From positions 54,610,266 to 54,674,265 of the forward strand of contig NC_134279.1 in the NCBI RefSeq assembly GCF_949628215.1: a DNA stretch of 64,000 bases, given 5' to 3'. Source of the stretch: Phalacrocorax aristotelis. Lineage: Eukaryota > Chordata > Aves > Suliformes > Phalacrocoracidae. Shown here piece by piece: positions 51,367 through 64,000 of the stretch. Position 1 is the stretch's first letter. Every line of letters begins with the position of its first letter. Made by a program: the position numbers and the translations under genes. The notes beneath the pieces are model-generated. The model did no database searches. It was given only the letters and a program-made list of their open reading frames with translations, and was not told the DNA's origin.

Positions 51367-54300
51367 GTAGCTTAAAGACAACCTTAAACAGGTTTTAACT
51401 GAAAATTCAAGTACATAAGGATTCCAATAAATTCCACCCTCTTCAGCTTGCCTTCCTTGAAAAATATAAAAAGTGAAAAAACAACAGTAACACAGAATTA
51501 TATTAATATTTTAAATACTTAATATTATTTTGCTGTAAAATGAAATTTAATTTGTGGAATGTTTTGGTTACTAATATTCATAGTATCATAGAATCATTTA
51601 GGTTAGAAATGACCTTTAAGATCATTGAGTCCAAATTGCTCCAAATGTTTCTCATCTATCAACTTTGAGTGTCCACTGCTATAGTCTCTGGATTCTGTTT
51701 TCCTTTCACTAACTGGCTTTCCACTTCTCATCTCCCAAATACCTAGGATGAATTGCACATAGATCATCAAGTTTCTGCTATAAGGACAGTAATAGTACAC
51801 CAGAAAGGTTAGTGCAAGACCTGTGACATTTCTGTCAGAATGACCTCTCAGTGTCTTCTTGTCCAACAAGTCACCATGTTCTGTATATTACTTTTCAAAA
51901 GGAAAAAAAAGCTACACACACACACAAAAAAACCCAACACAAAAATTCCTACATCAACTATATGATGGCACAACAAACAAAAAAAGCAAACACCAAACTT
52001 GTACCAAATACCAGGTAAACTGAAGAGCTTAGTTAAGTTTCCACAATTATGTAAAAGTGAGTGGGAATTCCTCCAAAATACAAGAGCTGGCAACGTTAGG
52101 ATCCTCTGCTTATCAGCATATAGCAAAACCAGAAGGATGGATAGCACAGGGAAGCTTATCAAACCATACGGGTCCATTTTAGTCCATTTGCTCTCTATAA
52201 ATGTCAGTAAAGCTGTCTACTAGCTGTAATTGAATTTGTGGTTTATTTTATGAAGATGCATGTTTATAAACCTTCTGAAGACTACAGATTCATCCTGCCT
52301 GCAAGTGGAAGAAAAAAAATTTTGCAGCATCTATCTGATCCATTTCCAAACACATTCTTCCTTTCCATCACTCCTGATTACTTTTACCCAAAGAAAAATG
52401 AGGTTTGTATACTTACACAGCATGAGTACTTTCTGAGGTTTCTCTTCCTCTGTGTTCTTTGTGTTTAATTAAATTTTCTGTTTTGCTAAACATTAGCAAA
52501 ACTCGGAAAAAGAGCACCTGGCTGAGCTGAAGAGATTTCTGTTGACCCTGTTATATGAAAGTTATACCTATAACAGTAATAGATCAAAAGTGTCTTTGGC
52601 TCTTGCTTCCATTATTGGACATACAAAACCTTTTATGCAAACCTTGTATTGTTGCAGGATTCAAGCCAATTTGTGCTAAACCGTTTTCTGGAGTCGGTAG
52701 CTAGGCTTAACATTTAAGAACAATTACAGTATTTCACTTAAAATCTTAGCAATCACAATTGAGCCTAATGTTAAAAGTTATATTGCTTCTAAGTTCATTC
52801 TTTTAAGAACTAAACCAGCAGCTCCACTGATACTTCCTTACGGTTATACTATGGTAATATACACATTTACATCAGAAGTCTTAATAAAACCTGTGTGTTT
52901 TAGTAAGAGGCTTATTGTAAACATTAAATACCACACTCCACGGAATTAATTTCTTGTGCAAACTGGCATCAAACATGGAATTAAGGTTATGCCTATTAGT
53001 ACATGAGAAAGCAGTGACTATATAAGTTTTATCACTATTAATTTTAAAGAGTGCTATTTAGTGTCATGGAAATCTGAGCGTGACTATTTCACAGGGAAAG
53101 GTGACATTTTCTTCTCAGCATCATAAAATTATGTTTTGTATATGCATACATATTCTATATTTACGTATATAATACAAATATACACAAGCACACACAATTT
53201 TTGTCTTTGGCCACTGAGTTTGACAAACAAAAAAACACCACCACCAAACAGATTTGAACACGACTGACCACCTGTAGGACCACAGTTACAACCTCCTGGT
53301 CCAGGGCAGCAAACGAATGTGCTTTTGCTAAACTAGGCTTAATGCTGAAAGTAGTCAAGCTAATGACAGTTGCTCCTGACTTCAGTGATGGCAGAATAGG
53401 ACCTTCAGTACGGCTGAAAATTTCACATTCAACTTAAAATGCTTTCCCCTCCTTCCCCTGGACTGCATTCTATAGAAATATCAAAACTGTCAATACCTTG
53501 TGAAATATTTCTACAGAAAAGTAACGTTATTAATTCCAAAACACCCACTGGCCCTTTTTGGTTAAATGCTCCCTGAATCAATATGGAACATTTTAATAAA
53601 TCCTTAGGGGTCCAAGTTTAATAGCACCGGATACTTCAAGGACCTATTTATTAACATCAACAGTAACGTTACTTAATAAAGAAGGGTAAGGCAAAGACAA
53701 TGTGACAAAATTACAGAACTTAAACATCATTCCATTCACTCGTTTTCCCCAAAATAATCACTAGAACTGTCCTATACAGATAAAGAAATGAGTGATATAG
53801 GCAGTGGCCCCTACTAAAAAGTACTGTCATTCAATGCTGGTGTTTAACAAGCCCATTGCCTGCAATGGACATTCTGCTAGGAAATTCCAATCCCCAGCAC
53901 GAAAGAAAAAGTAATGTTTTGACTATTTGATATCATATTTTTAATTACTTAGAAACAGAAAGTTAGAGACCCTGGGAAAGACTAGTGTTACAAACATAAA
54001 AAAACCCAAAAAAAACAAAAGCAGCCAACCCCAAATCTGTATTACCTATGTGTCAGGGGTGAGCAGACTTTTATTCCCCAAACCACTAATTCTAGCTTAC
54101 AACTTTTAATTTCACTAGATCGCAACATAGACCAAACACTCTTGGTACACCAAAAATTAAAAGGAGTGTGCCAAATGCAATTTATGGAAGTCTAAAACCC
54201 ATTTTTAGAAGGTACTTTAATTTGTTCATTTGTACCTGTAACGACTACTGCAGTTTTAACATTAAAAACTCAGTACTTTTTTCTTCAAATGGAAATCATC

Positions 54301-54956
54301 TGTGGCATGTACAACTATTACAGTGTTTCAATATTTATATGGGTGTATATATAGTTTAAGACACCAATGTTTCATTCCTATTAAGCAATAGGTCAGGTTT
54401 GGCGAAATCCGATGAAGAAAGTCACAGCATGTCTTCTCCGAAATTGGCATCTCAAATAGTAACATGAAAATTGAATAGTTCTTCACATAACTACCTCCAA
54501 GCGGTCTGTTAATTTCATTTTCTGAAATGCTACATTTGAGACCAAAAGAAAAACAAAATAACTATATTTTCAAACAAACATGTAAGTGAGGACTAGGAAT
54601 ATGCCACAAAATTATTTTTACAATACATTTCTGCGGAAATAATCCCTAGGTGAAGCTTTTTTTTTTATACACATATACAAAATTTAGACAGCAATATACA
54701 CATAATCACAGTGAAGACGCTGGCAAATTCACCAATTCGTAGTGTAAATACAAAATGCAAAGCAGCCTTCAAAGAGAACAATGCTACACAGCAAGCATAG
54801 CTAGCTTGTTAAATAGCAAACATCAAAAGTTCCCTGCAAAAGGGATGCAGTGCAAGAAAAGCAGCATGCACTTTGATACAAATAGCAGTTTATGGCTAAT
54901 GGTTGACATAACTGTGGTAACAGTGACTCTTGAGTGGCTGTGCATAGTTAAAACTC
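51367..54956 (-). other. Probable DCUN1D4 3' untranslated region
   Basis: AT-rich sequence after the DCUN1D4 stop without any exon-like block or strong repeat, apart from the small CR1 piece at 51.6 kb and an A/C-rich tract near 53,225-53,248. A long 3' UTR is usual for this gene. The extent is inferred. Confidence 0.45.
51583..51650 (-). mobile_element. Short CR1 3' fragment, minus orientation
   Basis: TAGTATCATAGAATCATTTA followed by GGTTAGAAATGACCTTTAAG and ATCATTGAGTCCAA is the reverse complement of a CR1 3' terminus including the octamer tail. The far edge is unclear. Confidence 0.75.
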
Positions 54957-57900
54957 CTATGTCATCTGTTTTCCTTTATACCACTCCACAAACTCATCCA
55001 ACAACACTGGCCCTGTAGAGAGATCAAATAACTGTATTTTACAAAATTTTGTAAAAGGACACTGAATGATTAAGCTCAGAGAAATAAATTCTTTTGAAAC
55101 ACCAACATATGGTAGTACTTACAGGCTCCATCTTCATCATAGTTACTGAGGTCAAGGTTAATTGTTCTGCTGAATTCAAGAACGTTACACCATTGGTCCT
55201 TATTGATAACTTTGTATTTTGATTGCTGCTTAAGGCAAGAAAAAGAAGTTACTAAAATATACTTGCAACTCCCTCAAATTCAGATTTTCTTACAGAACAT
55301 TTAAGCCCTGTGATGAATTATTATTTTAATCAGTATGCCATCTAAAACTAAACAGGATTAAAAGAAACCACTAACTAGTCAAACTCTTGTTGAATAATTC
55401 ATGTTTCTGATTAAGACACCTTTTAGTGGACAAACATGCAGCAATAAAAGGAAAGTCCAAAAGCAAATCAAAGACATTCTATACTTTGTTCTGCATTAAA
55501 TAAACCTTAACAGCACAGGGATTTGGGGAAAAGGAAGAAAGGAAAGATAACCAGTTCCAAGTGCTGCTGTGGGGGCTAGTATATTCTAAATCAGAACAAA
55601 AAATTCTTAGGTGTTCATTGTACCTCTAGTTAAACTAACCACAGAAGACAGATAAAAAAACATAATTCGGTTTCAAATTTCATACCTCTAGAAACTGGTG
55701 GAATACTGGAAAAAGGGACCATGTTTTTCCCAAAAGAAGGCCCAACATACACTTGGCAGTATTGATATCTAGGCTGCGCTGGTCCTTTTCCTGCATAAAA
55801 AGGAAAAAAGAGCATGATTTCAGGATTTTTCACTTCCCTCACTGCCTCTTCTACAGCTCACCCATACACAAAATATGTTAACAAATGAATAATAATTAGC
55901 AGTATCTAACAGTGGTTTTTAATAAAACACAGCTTCCTAGTACAATTTCCTTCCTTGTAGCTAATGGCTTGCTATACAGAGATGCTGCTTTCTACAGACT
56001 TTCCCAAAAAACTCTCACCACTATTGCAGATGAGGGATTACACTCCTGTTTGTGACTTCAGACCTTTCTAGAAAGCAATGGCCATTAGACTCGTACCCAT
56101 GTTTACACGTATGTGTCTGCACAGCCATACACCTCTTAAAATAGTGTCGCTGCATGTATTTCCTGCGGTATTATTACAACTACATAAACTGCCAGTAGAT
56201 AGTTAAGTAGCTATCAAGTAACACTGACTATGCAAGAGCGAGCCAAAGAAGTTCTTTGTTCTGTTATTCTACTGATTACATAAAATTCAGATTAAATTAA
56301 TTATAAAATGAGCAGAGGAAACATAATACACTAGCACATGGAGACCCCTCTCAGAACTGTCTCAGTTTTAGGTGAACATAGCAGTAGCGTATTAAGGCTT
56401 AGGGGGTAATTCTTTTTGTTTCTGCTAAAGAAGCGAAGCATCATCTGTATGCAGCAGATTCATTACAACTGATCAGTGGGAAAGTTAAGATATTCGATAA
56501 CACAACTTCAGCTCATCTCAAAAGTAATATGTACACGTGAGATTCAGTTTTATTTTAAGTAGTTTATCCACCTACATTTCTTGTCTTGAAATTAAACAGA
56601 TTTTGGTGAGAGATGGGACTTAAAACCCCACCCTTTTATACCTTGGTTATAGCTTTAAGCTACAAATTCAGAAATTAATGAAATCACAAAAAATAAAGTT
56701 TCACAGCAGCTACTGTGGAACTTCATCTCTCTATATGTACTCATGATTGCAGACTGCAAAGTCTAAATTAAGAAAAACCAGGGATATAGGGATATCCAGG
56801 ATACAGGGAGTGCCTAACAGAACAGTGCAAGACAGCTACCCAAGACAAAGGGAAATAAGCCCTATGCCTCACCTGTACAAGTGCAGTTGTACGTATTACA
56901 GAATACACATCTTTATTAAAAAAATAAACTCAAAACATAACTGAATTGTCTTCTATCACACAGAAAGGATATGGTAGAGCGAGATCCCAGTTCTCAGCCA
57001 ACAACTGAATGCCTTAGCCACGTTACCCTCTCTTCTTGAAACCCACTTGATACAAAATACAGCTGAATTCTAAAATTGTGTAGACAAAATTTAATGTATA
57101 TTTGTTCTGGAAGGAAAGTGGGGAGGCCAGCAACACTGAAAACATTCTGGTCACTGAATCCAAGAGGGACTTCACTCAATCTGATCTAGAGGAACAAAGT
57201 AAATTCCGGGATGAACAAAGCTTTTCAATTAGTAATAAAGCTGAAAAACAAACCTGCAAAGGCTTTTTGGTATTAATATGATACAATTCTTTCACTTATT
57301 TCCAACATCAAATAGTTCTAAAAACTACTCCTCTTTCTGAAGCCCGTTTATACCTCTGTCACAAACACCTTTAAGCAGAAATCATACTGCTGTGAGAATA
57401 CATTTAATTTTCCATACTGTTTTACACTCCAAATTCTTCCCACACACTCAAGCGTTAACGAAATCAGCCTCTGTTGCCTTTACTTTGGCCACGCTGTTTT
57501 CACATACCTTACATTGTTAAGTTTCTACCTTCTCCCTCTCCAGCTACTGTTCAGATAGGCCCTTTCTACCCACCTCCAACTGCCTAGTGGCACATCTGCC
57601 ATGACAGATGCTCCAATTTAATTCTTAACATACATTCCAGATACTTACATTCTCTTTCTTGGACACAGTGGAAAGAATATACTGACAAACTCTGATAAAT
57701 TTCAGTATTTGTCTTACATTGATGACAGACAGTCTTTCTAAGATCCCCCCGCCCACCCCCCCAATATTTCTGAAAAAAGGCCTATTTAAGCCATGAAATA
57801 CATACATCTGTATGTTCTCAAACTTACCAATGACAACGGCAAACAGGGAGCAAGAAACGTATTTATGTTTAATACCAGCGTATGGTGTTTTAAATTATTT

Positions 57901-60900
57901 CCTCAAATCCATGCTGACTTAAATGGTGCATGCCACATAAAACCTTGATGATACTTATTTTTATTGACAAACTAATTCTAAATACCAAATCACAACAGAC
58001 ACTTTCAAAAATTCTCTCCCAAAACTTCAGAGGTTTAGGCAAGTGTTCTTTGCCAAGGAGCACTTGGCAAATCTGAAAGGATTACTCTCAGGATGGAAAT
58101 TATGCAGTCTTCTGAATCAAAAACGACACTTCTCCCATCAGCTTTTTAAAGTCAATCACTTGAATCTGTATATAATATTTATCAGAATAATTAATCTGCT
58201 GCATCTAGATAAATATATCAGCCTTTGCCAGCATTCATTTCTATTCTTACTGGATGCCATTCGCCTATAGACTTCCCCTGGCTCTACAGTATTAGAATTT
58301 CAATAGTTCTATTAATCTAATATTGTTTTGACAATTCTCCTGTTGATATGCCTTTGACTTACAGTTCTACAATCTGGGGTCTTTTTGTCACAAATGATGT
58401 CAGAGCATCTGTGTCTCAATGTTTAAATTCTTTTTCAAGACCACTGTTTGTCACATCAATTTGGTACCTCTTGAAAAAACTCCACCCATTATCCTCTTTT
58501 TAAGTTTCTGCACTTCTGACAGGCCATTGGCTGGCGCAGATTTACTACTAGTAAAACATTTTTTTTAATCTATTCAAACATTTCATCAGTATCTTGAACT
58601 GCTTTGGCAATATTAGTAATTTCTAGCCTTTGCATTTTACATTGAGCAAAACTGCCAGAATAAGTCTTCACACAGCAAAGGAGGAATTAAGATGTTGACG
58701 CAGCTTTTTTACCCTCATACTAATACCATGCATTCTGTCATATTTACCTGTAGGTTTCCTTGGTTAAAAGCGAACTACCATGAATCTCTGCGTGCTGATG
58801 TGCAGAAGGCACTGATGTACCACAAACCTGAGTTATTTTTGACAGACTATCAGAATTGCCGTAAGTTCAATTTCTTCTTACTATTTTTGTCATGTTACTT
58901 TTTGGCTGCAAATTTTCTTGGTGCTTTTGGTCCTCCTGCACTGAAATCTGAGCTTCAGTTTTGCCTGGAATCATTTTTATGTTAAATCTTCTGTATATGC
59001 CATCATGTTAGCAAGATGAATGTCCAAATTCCGTGCCAAAGTGTTAATTCAGAAATTAAAGTTCTTTTAGTGCTCCTTTTAAGTAGGAATAGTCTTATGC
59101 ATATTATGGGTTCCAATACAGGTACAATTTTATCAATACATACTTTATAGTAGTAAGACTGATATCGGGATATTGTTTAGTAAATACTGAGAACAATATT
59201 AATGACCTTCCAACAGTCTTCTGAACCAGTATTTATATCTTGTCATATCCAGCTTTTATCATGTTGGTTACTTTTACCATATGCAGAAATGTCTAAAGTG
59301 CCTTCCTGCTTTAAATACGTTTATGCTCACAAAATTCCAACAGTAAGAAGAAAAACCAGGGTAATTATAAAGCCAGTGGAAGTAAGTGGCAAAGCTCCAA
59401 TATGCAACAGAATAGGGCCCAAATTACTTCCTTGAAATCACAAAATAGTTTGAAGCAGATAGGTAGCAAAACATGTCAAAACATTAAACCACTGAACACC
59501 AAGCATCCTATATAATTTTCTTTTCCACTTCTGGCATTTTGCACAACGGAACACAATTAGTTCCATTAGTTAGAAGCAATCTTGAGTGGTATCTTAAGGG
59601 AAACATACTTAGAAGTATGCAGTCTTTCAATTATTACTTATGAAAGTAAAGGTTTCATTTCAGATGCTGGTCTTTTACAGTACTTACCCGTGCAAAGTCA
59701 AATGCGTATCTATAAATAAGTTTAAAATTGGTAGGCTCATTTAATAAAGATCTCAAGTAATCCAGAGAATTTCTCAATTTTTCTGTAGTATCACATCTAT
59801 AAGAAAGCACAAAGTGAATTTAGAGTCTGCATTCTTCTACAGATGTCTGATGTTTCAGAAAAGAATATCTAACACTTATCCCCATCAATCTGTTCAAAAT
59901 ACATCACTCTGTACAAAGGCATGTTTATGAGTTTATCTGCATAAAACACCTTGATTAAACCCACAGTGTGAAATGGATTTAGATAAAATAGCAAAGTCTT
60001 ACACTGGTACGCTGATACAAATTTGTTTGGTTTTATGTAAAATGCTCTCTCCAAAAGATTAAACTAAGAGCTTGTCTACACATGGCAAACAACCAGCAAA
60101 CCACAGCAGTGAAACAATACTTCTATAGTTTTGCTGAAACTGTAGAACTTCCTACAGTTTTACTGATTCTGTTCTGGAAGGTAAATCAAAAACACAGTTC
60201 TTTCTCCAACTCTCTATGAAACCTGTGATTATTCAGCTACATTTATGCTAAATATGCCATGAAGAGAAGCTCTCAACTGGAGAAGGCAACTCTTAAAAAG
60301 AACATGACAATGCAGAGTCACAGAAAGGGTTTGTATTATTTAGCATTTCAAACTACACATGCTCTAGCAACATACCAATATCTAATAGATAGGTCCAATC
60401 CAGTGACAAAGATAGATGTCCTCGGGACAGAACAATGTCAAACCTCTTGACATTTCTGTTTTCTTGAGACTGCAGACATTTTAATCCAACTGTATTTAAA
60501 CATGCAGCTGTCAGGTTTCAAGTTGTCTCTAAGTGGTCGTATCACTATAAATAGGACCAAAAATGTATGGCTTCTACTCCACAGTAGAGCGCTCTGCTTT
60601 AGGTGTTGTGAGTCCAAACATCAATGTGTTTTTTCTAAAGAACTTGGTTTACCATAACAAACTTAAGAGCTTTTTCGAAGCACTTACTGTAGTGATGTCA
60701 TTCCTTTTAACCATTCTTGCAATGTAAAGTAGCCCATGTTTTGTGCATCCAACTTCCACGCTAGCACAAGCATAACTACCTGTTTTAAAGAGAAAAAAAT
60801 ACAAAGACTGAAAAGAATTAATAAAAATATCCACACATTTTTCTAATAACTAGTTTTGTAGGCTACAAATGCTTTACTCATAAATGGGATGTTCAGACCT

Positions 60901-62483
60901 TTGCTACACTATTTTAAAAGTTAAAAAACCTGGAAGTGACAAACCTGTACATAATCCAAACAAAGAGAAGGTAACGGTGCAAAGATACAGAGTGAACATC
61001 CACCCAAGTTACCAGTAGCCACCTTACTTCAAGGGAGCATGCACAGCCAACTAGTGAGCAGCACAATAAGGAAGATATGTTGGTGCAAAAGCTACAGAAA
61101 AGGTTTCCCAAAACAACTACAAAATTTAAGTTCCAATTTGATGACAAGGTATATCTGACATTTGTTAAACTCATCTAGATGAACATCAGTTGCAATCCCT
61201 GAGCTCTGTGAAATCCAATTAATCTAACACTAATAATGATCCCACCTGAACCCAACTACCCCAGGATACTGTCAGCCTACCTAATTTTGCAGGTCTGAAC
61301 ATGCAGTATAATTCAAGTAGATGTTAAGTCAAGCTAGATGAACTAACATGAACACACATCAAAATAGAGCTGATACATAAATACTTCAGTTTTGCCCAAA
61401 ACGAAACAGAGTCCTTTTCACTTCTCACACAGAAGACTGAGGTGATAAAGAATGTAGATAAAGTGATACCATGAGATTACTATCTTATTCAGGAACTTTA
61501 AGAAACCAATTTTTAATATATACATGGTAAACCTGCAGGACAACTAACCCTGCAGACCAGAAGAAAAAAAATTATCGAGTCACTTAAATTTGCAACCCAG
61601 CTAATGTTAGTGCAGCTCTGTATAGTTTTTAATATGAAATCAGAATACCTACTTCTATATTCAGATGTCTGCAAAAATCTCAAGGGTTTATTATACTAAT
61701 AAACTAAAAAATTAGCAAAATGTATCTTATATTTCCAGTAAATCTTTCAAAACCACAATTCTCATTTTACTTAGAGCTGATGCTTTATGAATCCTGAAGA
61801 TGATGGGACTTGCATATACATTTAAAGAGCAAAAGTTAGCCAATAGGAGAAAACCTGTAAAAGGCACAACTATTCCTTTTAAAATTTCCTTTACTTCTAT
61901 ATATACATACATATAAAACATATATATATCATTATATATATTCCTTATTTGTGTTTTGAAATGGCATAATGGGAGTGCTAATATTGCTTACAATATTTGA
62001 AATCCCCTTCTCTCCTAGAAAACCCAAAGAGAACATTACTTTGTAGTTTTGTAGTTGCTACATTAAATCTCCAGCATCGTCTCACTGTTTCAGAAAAGAC
62101 AACCATCAGCTTTTTTTTTTTTTGTATTCTTTTTTAAAAATGTCTTTCTTTTGGGGGGTGGGGGGGGCAGAAAGTGGAAGAGAAGGGGTGGCAGCAAACA
62201 CAAATTTAGTTTTTACTGATTGACAATTTGGGGTTTAAAATAAAGGCAAGTTGTTTCCAAATGTGTATATAAACCTCCCTGGTTTATATTTCTTTTTTTA
62301 AAAAAAAAAACTTACATGAATTTTTTCATTCTTAATGGAAAAATACGAGATCTAAGACTGGCTCATGTACATCCTAACAGTTAGGCATCTTTTGAAGGGG
62401 CTTTGAACTTACATTTTCTGGTTCAACTCCAATGTCTTCACAAAATTTCTCCATACCTTCTGGCCCTACAATGTCATCAGTGC
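54957..62483 (-). CDS. DCUN1D4: DCUN1D4, neddylation co-factor, 3' part
   Basis: DCN1-like protein 4 binds cullins and the NEDD8 E2 and promotes cullin neddylation. Exons on the minus strand: 62483-62413, 60779-60688, 59796-59688, 55790-55686, 55225-55123, 55012-54957, with GT/AG borders and matching phases. They give 177 residues of the C terminus (human protein 292). They cover almost the whole PONY/DCUN1 domain: [124 protein letters not shown], ending GKQMT. The acidic end of that domain (NYDEDGAW) is part of the cullin-binding surface. DCUN1D4 rather than DCUN1D5 is indicated by [12 protein letters not shown] and NINTAKCM-type positions. The upstream exons (N-terminal part) lie beyond the right edge. 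Confidence 0.95.
62110..62200. repeat. T-run and G-rich low-complexity block in DCUN1D4 intron
   Basis: A run of T, then CTTTCTTTTGG, then a G run mixed with A (GGGGGGTGGGGGGGG). It is simple sequence, about 0.2 kb downstream of the 62.4-kb exon in the direction of the gene. The remainder of this intron shows nothing recognised. Confidence 0.7.
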
Positions 62484-64000
62484 CTGCAAACAAAATGCAT
62501 TTTACTTATCACTAAAAATTGAGACAATCTGACCTTTACAGCACAAGAGAAACGCAATCACGCAGTACAACCTGAACTTCTATGTGGTTGGTTGGTTTGT
62601 TTGTTTTGACATGCAATAAGTATTTCCACACTTACTATCAGACTTGGATACACTTAAACCTTTATCTCACCTTTGGAAGCAGAGACAGAAAAACTGTAAA
62701 CCAACTTTCATTTCTGACAGTATCCTTTATTCTATCCATTTATTGAGATAATCTTGGAAGAGTAAATTAATAAGATCTTTAAGAATGCACTTAAGACTAG
62801 AAGAACATCCATGTAATATTACCACGGTTAAATGAGTGGACAGTGGTCAGTGAAACTAATTTCTTGGCTTGAGTCTCTACTGTTACCATATGATCACACC
62901 ACATCAAAATGTGATGCACAGCTCTACAGGATACAAGGCGTTATCATTCCCAGAAACTCATTCCTTATGGTCTCATATACTATCTTTATATAATGTGTTC
63001 TACAAAAAGAAGCCTAAAATAAAAATCTCGTGCACCTGTTTATTCATATTGTTATACCACGGCCACACATTATGTAAATTTTAGTAACAGCAGGGGGAAG
63101 GAAGACATGAATTACAGCTATTTCTTTGCTGGCTTAAAAGGAAAAAGATTCAAAATACAGATGCTATTAAAATGCACTACTATTAAAACATGCTGTTAAA
63201 TCAAGATATTTGTAACTTCTACAATACTCTATTGAAAAAAATTATATAGGCATTAAGAATGGTACTGTGCAATTCTATTTTTCTAAAGGACACTAAGTAT
63301 TTTGGACTATTTTGTTAGAACTATTTCACTCGCATTTAAAAGGACTGAAATGCCTACTTTCATCCAACGTAAAGATTACATGCAAGAAAAAAGGTTTTAT
63401 AAAGGCAAGATCAATCTACGTTTTATTATTAGGTGGCCTACTATTCTAGAAATAACAAGGTTTAATTATATCTTTTCCCATCTTCTCATGACATCCTCTC
63501 ACAGTTCTGAGTGTACACAAGAGTCTCTAAAAAGACTCATTCTGTAATGTAAAGACTCACTAGGGGATAAAAAACAAACGCAGTGTCAACTATCTGCATA
63601 TATAAAGATGACTTATGAGGCAAGAACACAGATTATTCTCTGCAAATTCATTTTTTAGAATGTTACTCAATACTGTAAACAGAATCATACTCCACTTTTC
63701 TCTGTTTTATCTTGGTATATGCATCTAATGGCAACCCAAAAGGTCTTTCATACACAGCCTTCCTTTCATCCCTTCTTTCCATGAAAGTCTTGACAAAAAT
63801 GAGTTATCCCTGTTTCTGGAGTAAAAAAGTAAATCAAGCTGGTCAGAAAGACAGAGAATCTGACAGGTTAGATTTGGCTTGAATTTGTCTGAATCTCCTC
63901 TCACAGACTGCCACAGACAAGTGAGATCTCAAATTATTTAATTTAGTTTATGTATTTTTAATAGAAGGAAAAAATGCTTTCTTACATCGAATTAAGTCAC
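62484..64000 (-). other. DCUN1D4 intron reaching the window edge
   Basis: The exon at 62483 starts in phase 1 and needs an upstream exon ending in the family's WFYEYAG block. No such block was found up to the edge, so this stretch is read as intron. It is AT-rich with a short GGTT/GTTT run near 62,585-62,607. Confidence 0.65.

Noticed and set aside
63986-64000. Possible DCUN1D4 exon ending at the right edge (minus strand TTCGAT|GTAAGAAAG)
   Set aside because: The donor looks good, but the phase and residues do not fit the exon that should precede 62,483 (it should end in EYAG with one base left over). Only 15 bases are visible.
1-64000. CRISPR arrays, tRNA or rRNA genes, bacterial-type operons or phage-like clusters
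   Set aside because: None seen. The repeats present are CR1, one LTR and simple sequence, and the whole window reads as ordinary avian nuclear DNA.

Overview
The window is nuclear DNA from a bird. Signs of this are the abundant CR1 LINE fragments, a solo LTR of an avian ERVL-type family, low-complexity A/C-rich tracts, and four spliced genes whose translations match vertebrate families. I recognise SPATA18, SGCB, LRRC66 and DCUN1D4. Their order and relative orientation match human 4q12 as I recall it, read in the opposite direction.

Layout. Positions 1 to about 8,400 hold no gene I can recognise; part may be 3' untranslated sequence of SPATA18. SPATA18 (minus strand, 8,638-26,136) covers the next 17.5 kb. 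Its introns hold two large CR1 copies, one ancient CR1-like piece and the solo LTR. A CpG island (about 25.8-27.6 kb) sits between the start codons of SPATA18 and SGCB, which lie 513 bp apart and head to head, so they probably share a bidirectional promoter. SGCB (plus, 26,650-32,840) has six coding exons and a long 3' UTR ending near 35.5 kb. LRRC66 (plus, 36,009-44,268) begins about 0.5 kb further on and has four coding exons. An intergenic stretch with two CR1 copies tail to tail (48.9-50.3 kb) follows. Last comes the 3' part of DCUN1D4 (minus, 54,957-62,483), convergent with LRRC66; its 5' exons lie beyond the right edge.

The genes are not one pathway. SPATA18 (MIEAP) acts in mitochondrial quality control, SGCB is a muscle sarcoglycan, LRRC66 is a poorly studied membrane protein, and DCUN1D4 is a cullin neddylation co-factor. 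The shared promoter is the only physical link I can support.

I do not see an undescribed system such as a gene cluster, array or mobile cargo. The best leads are three. SPATA18 has an in-frame stop in one coiled-coil exon whose skipping would keep the frame. LRRC66 shows a complete Ig-like domain after its LRRs that I recall as degenerate in the human protein. SGCB intron 1 carries a canonical TATA box inside the CpG island.
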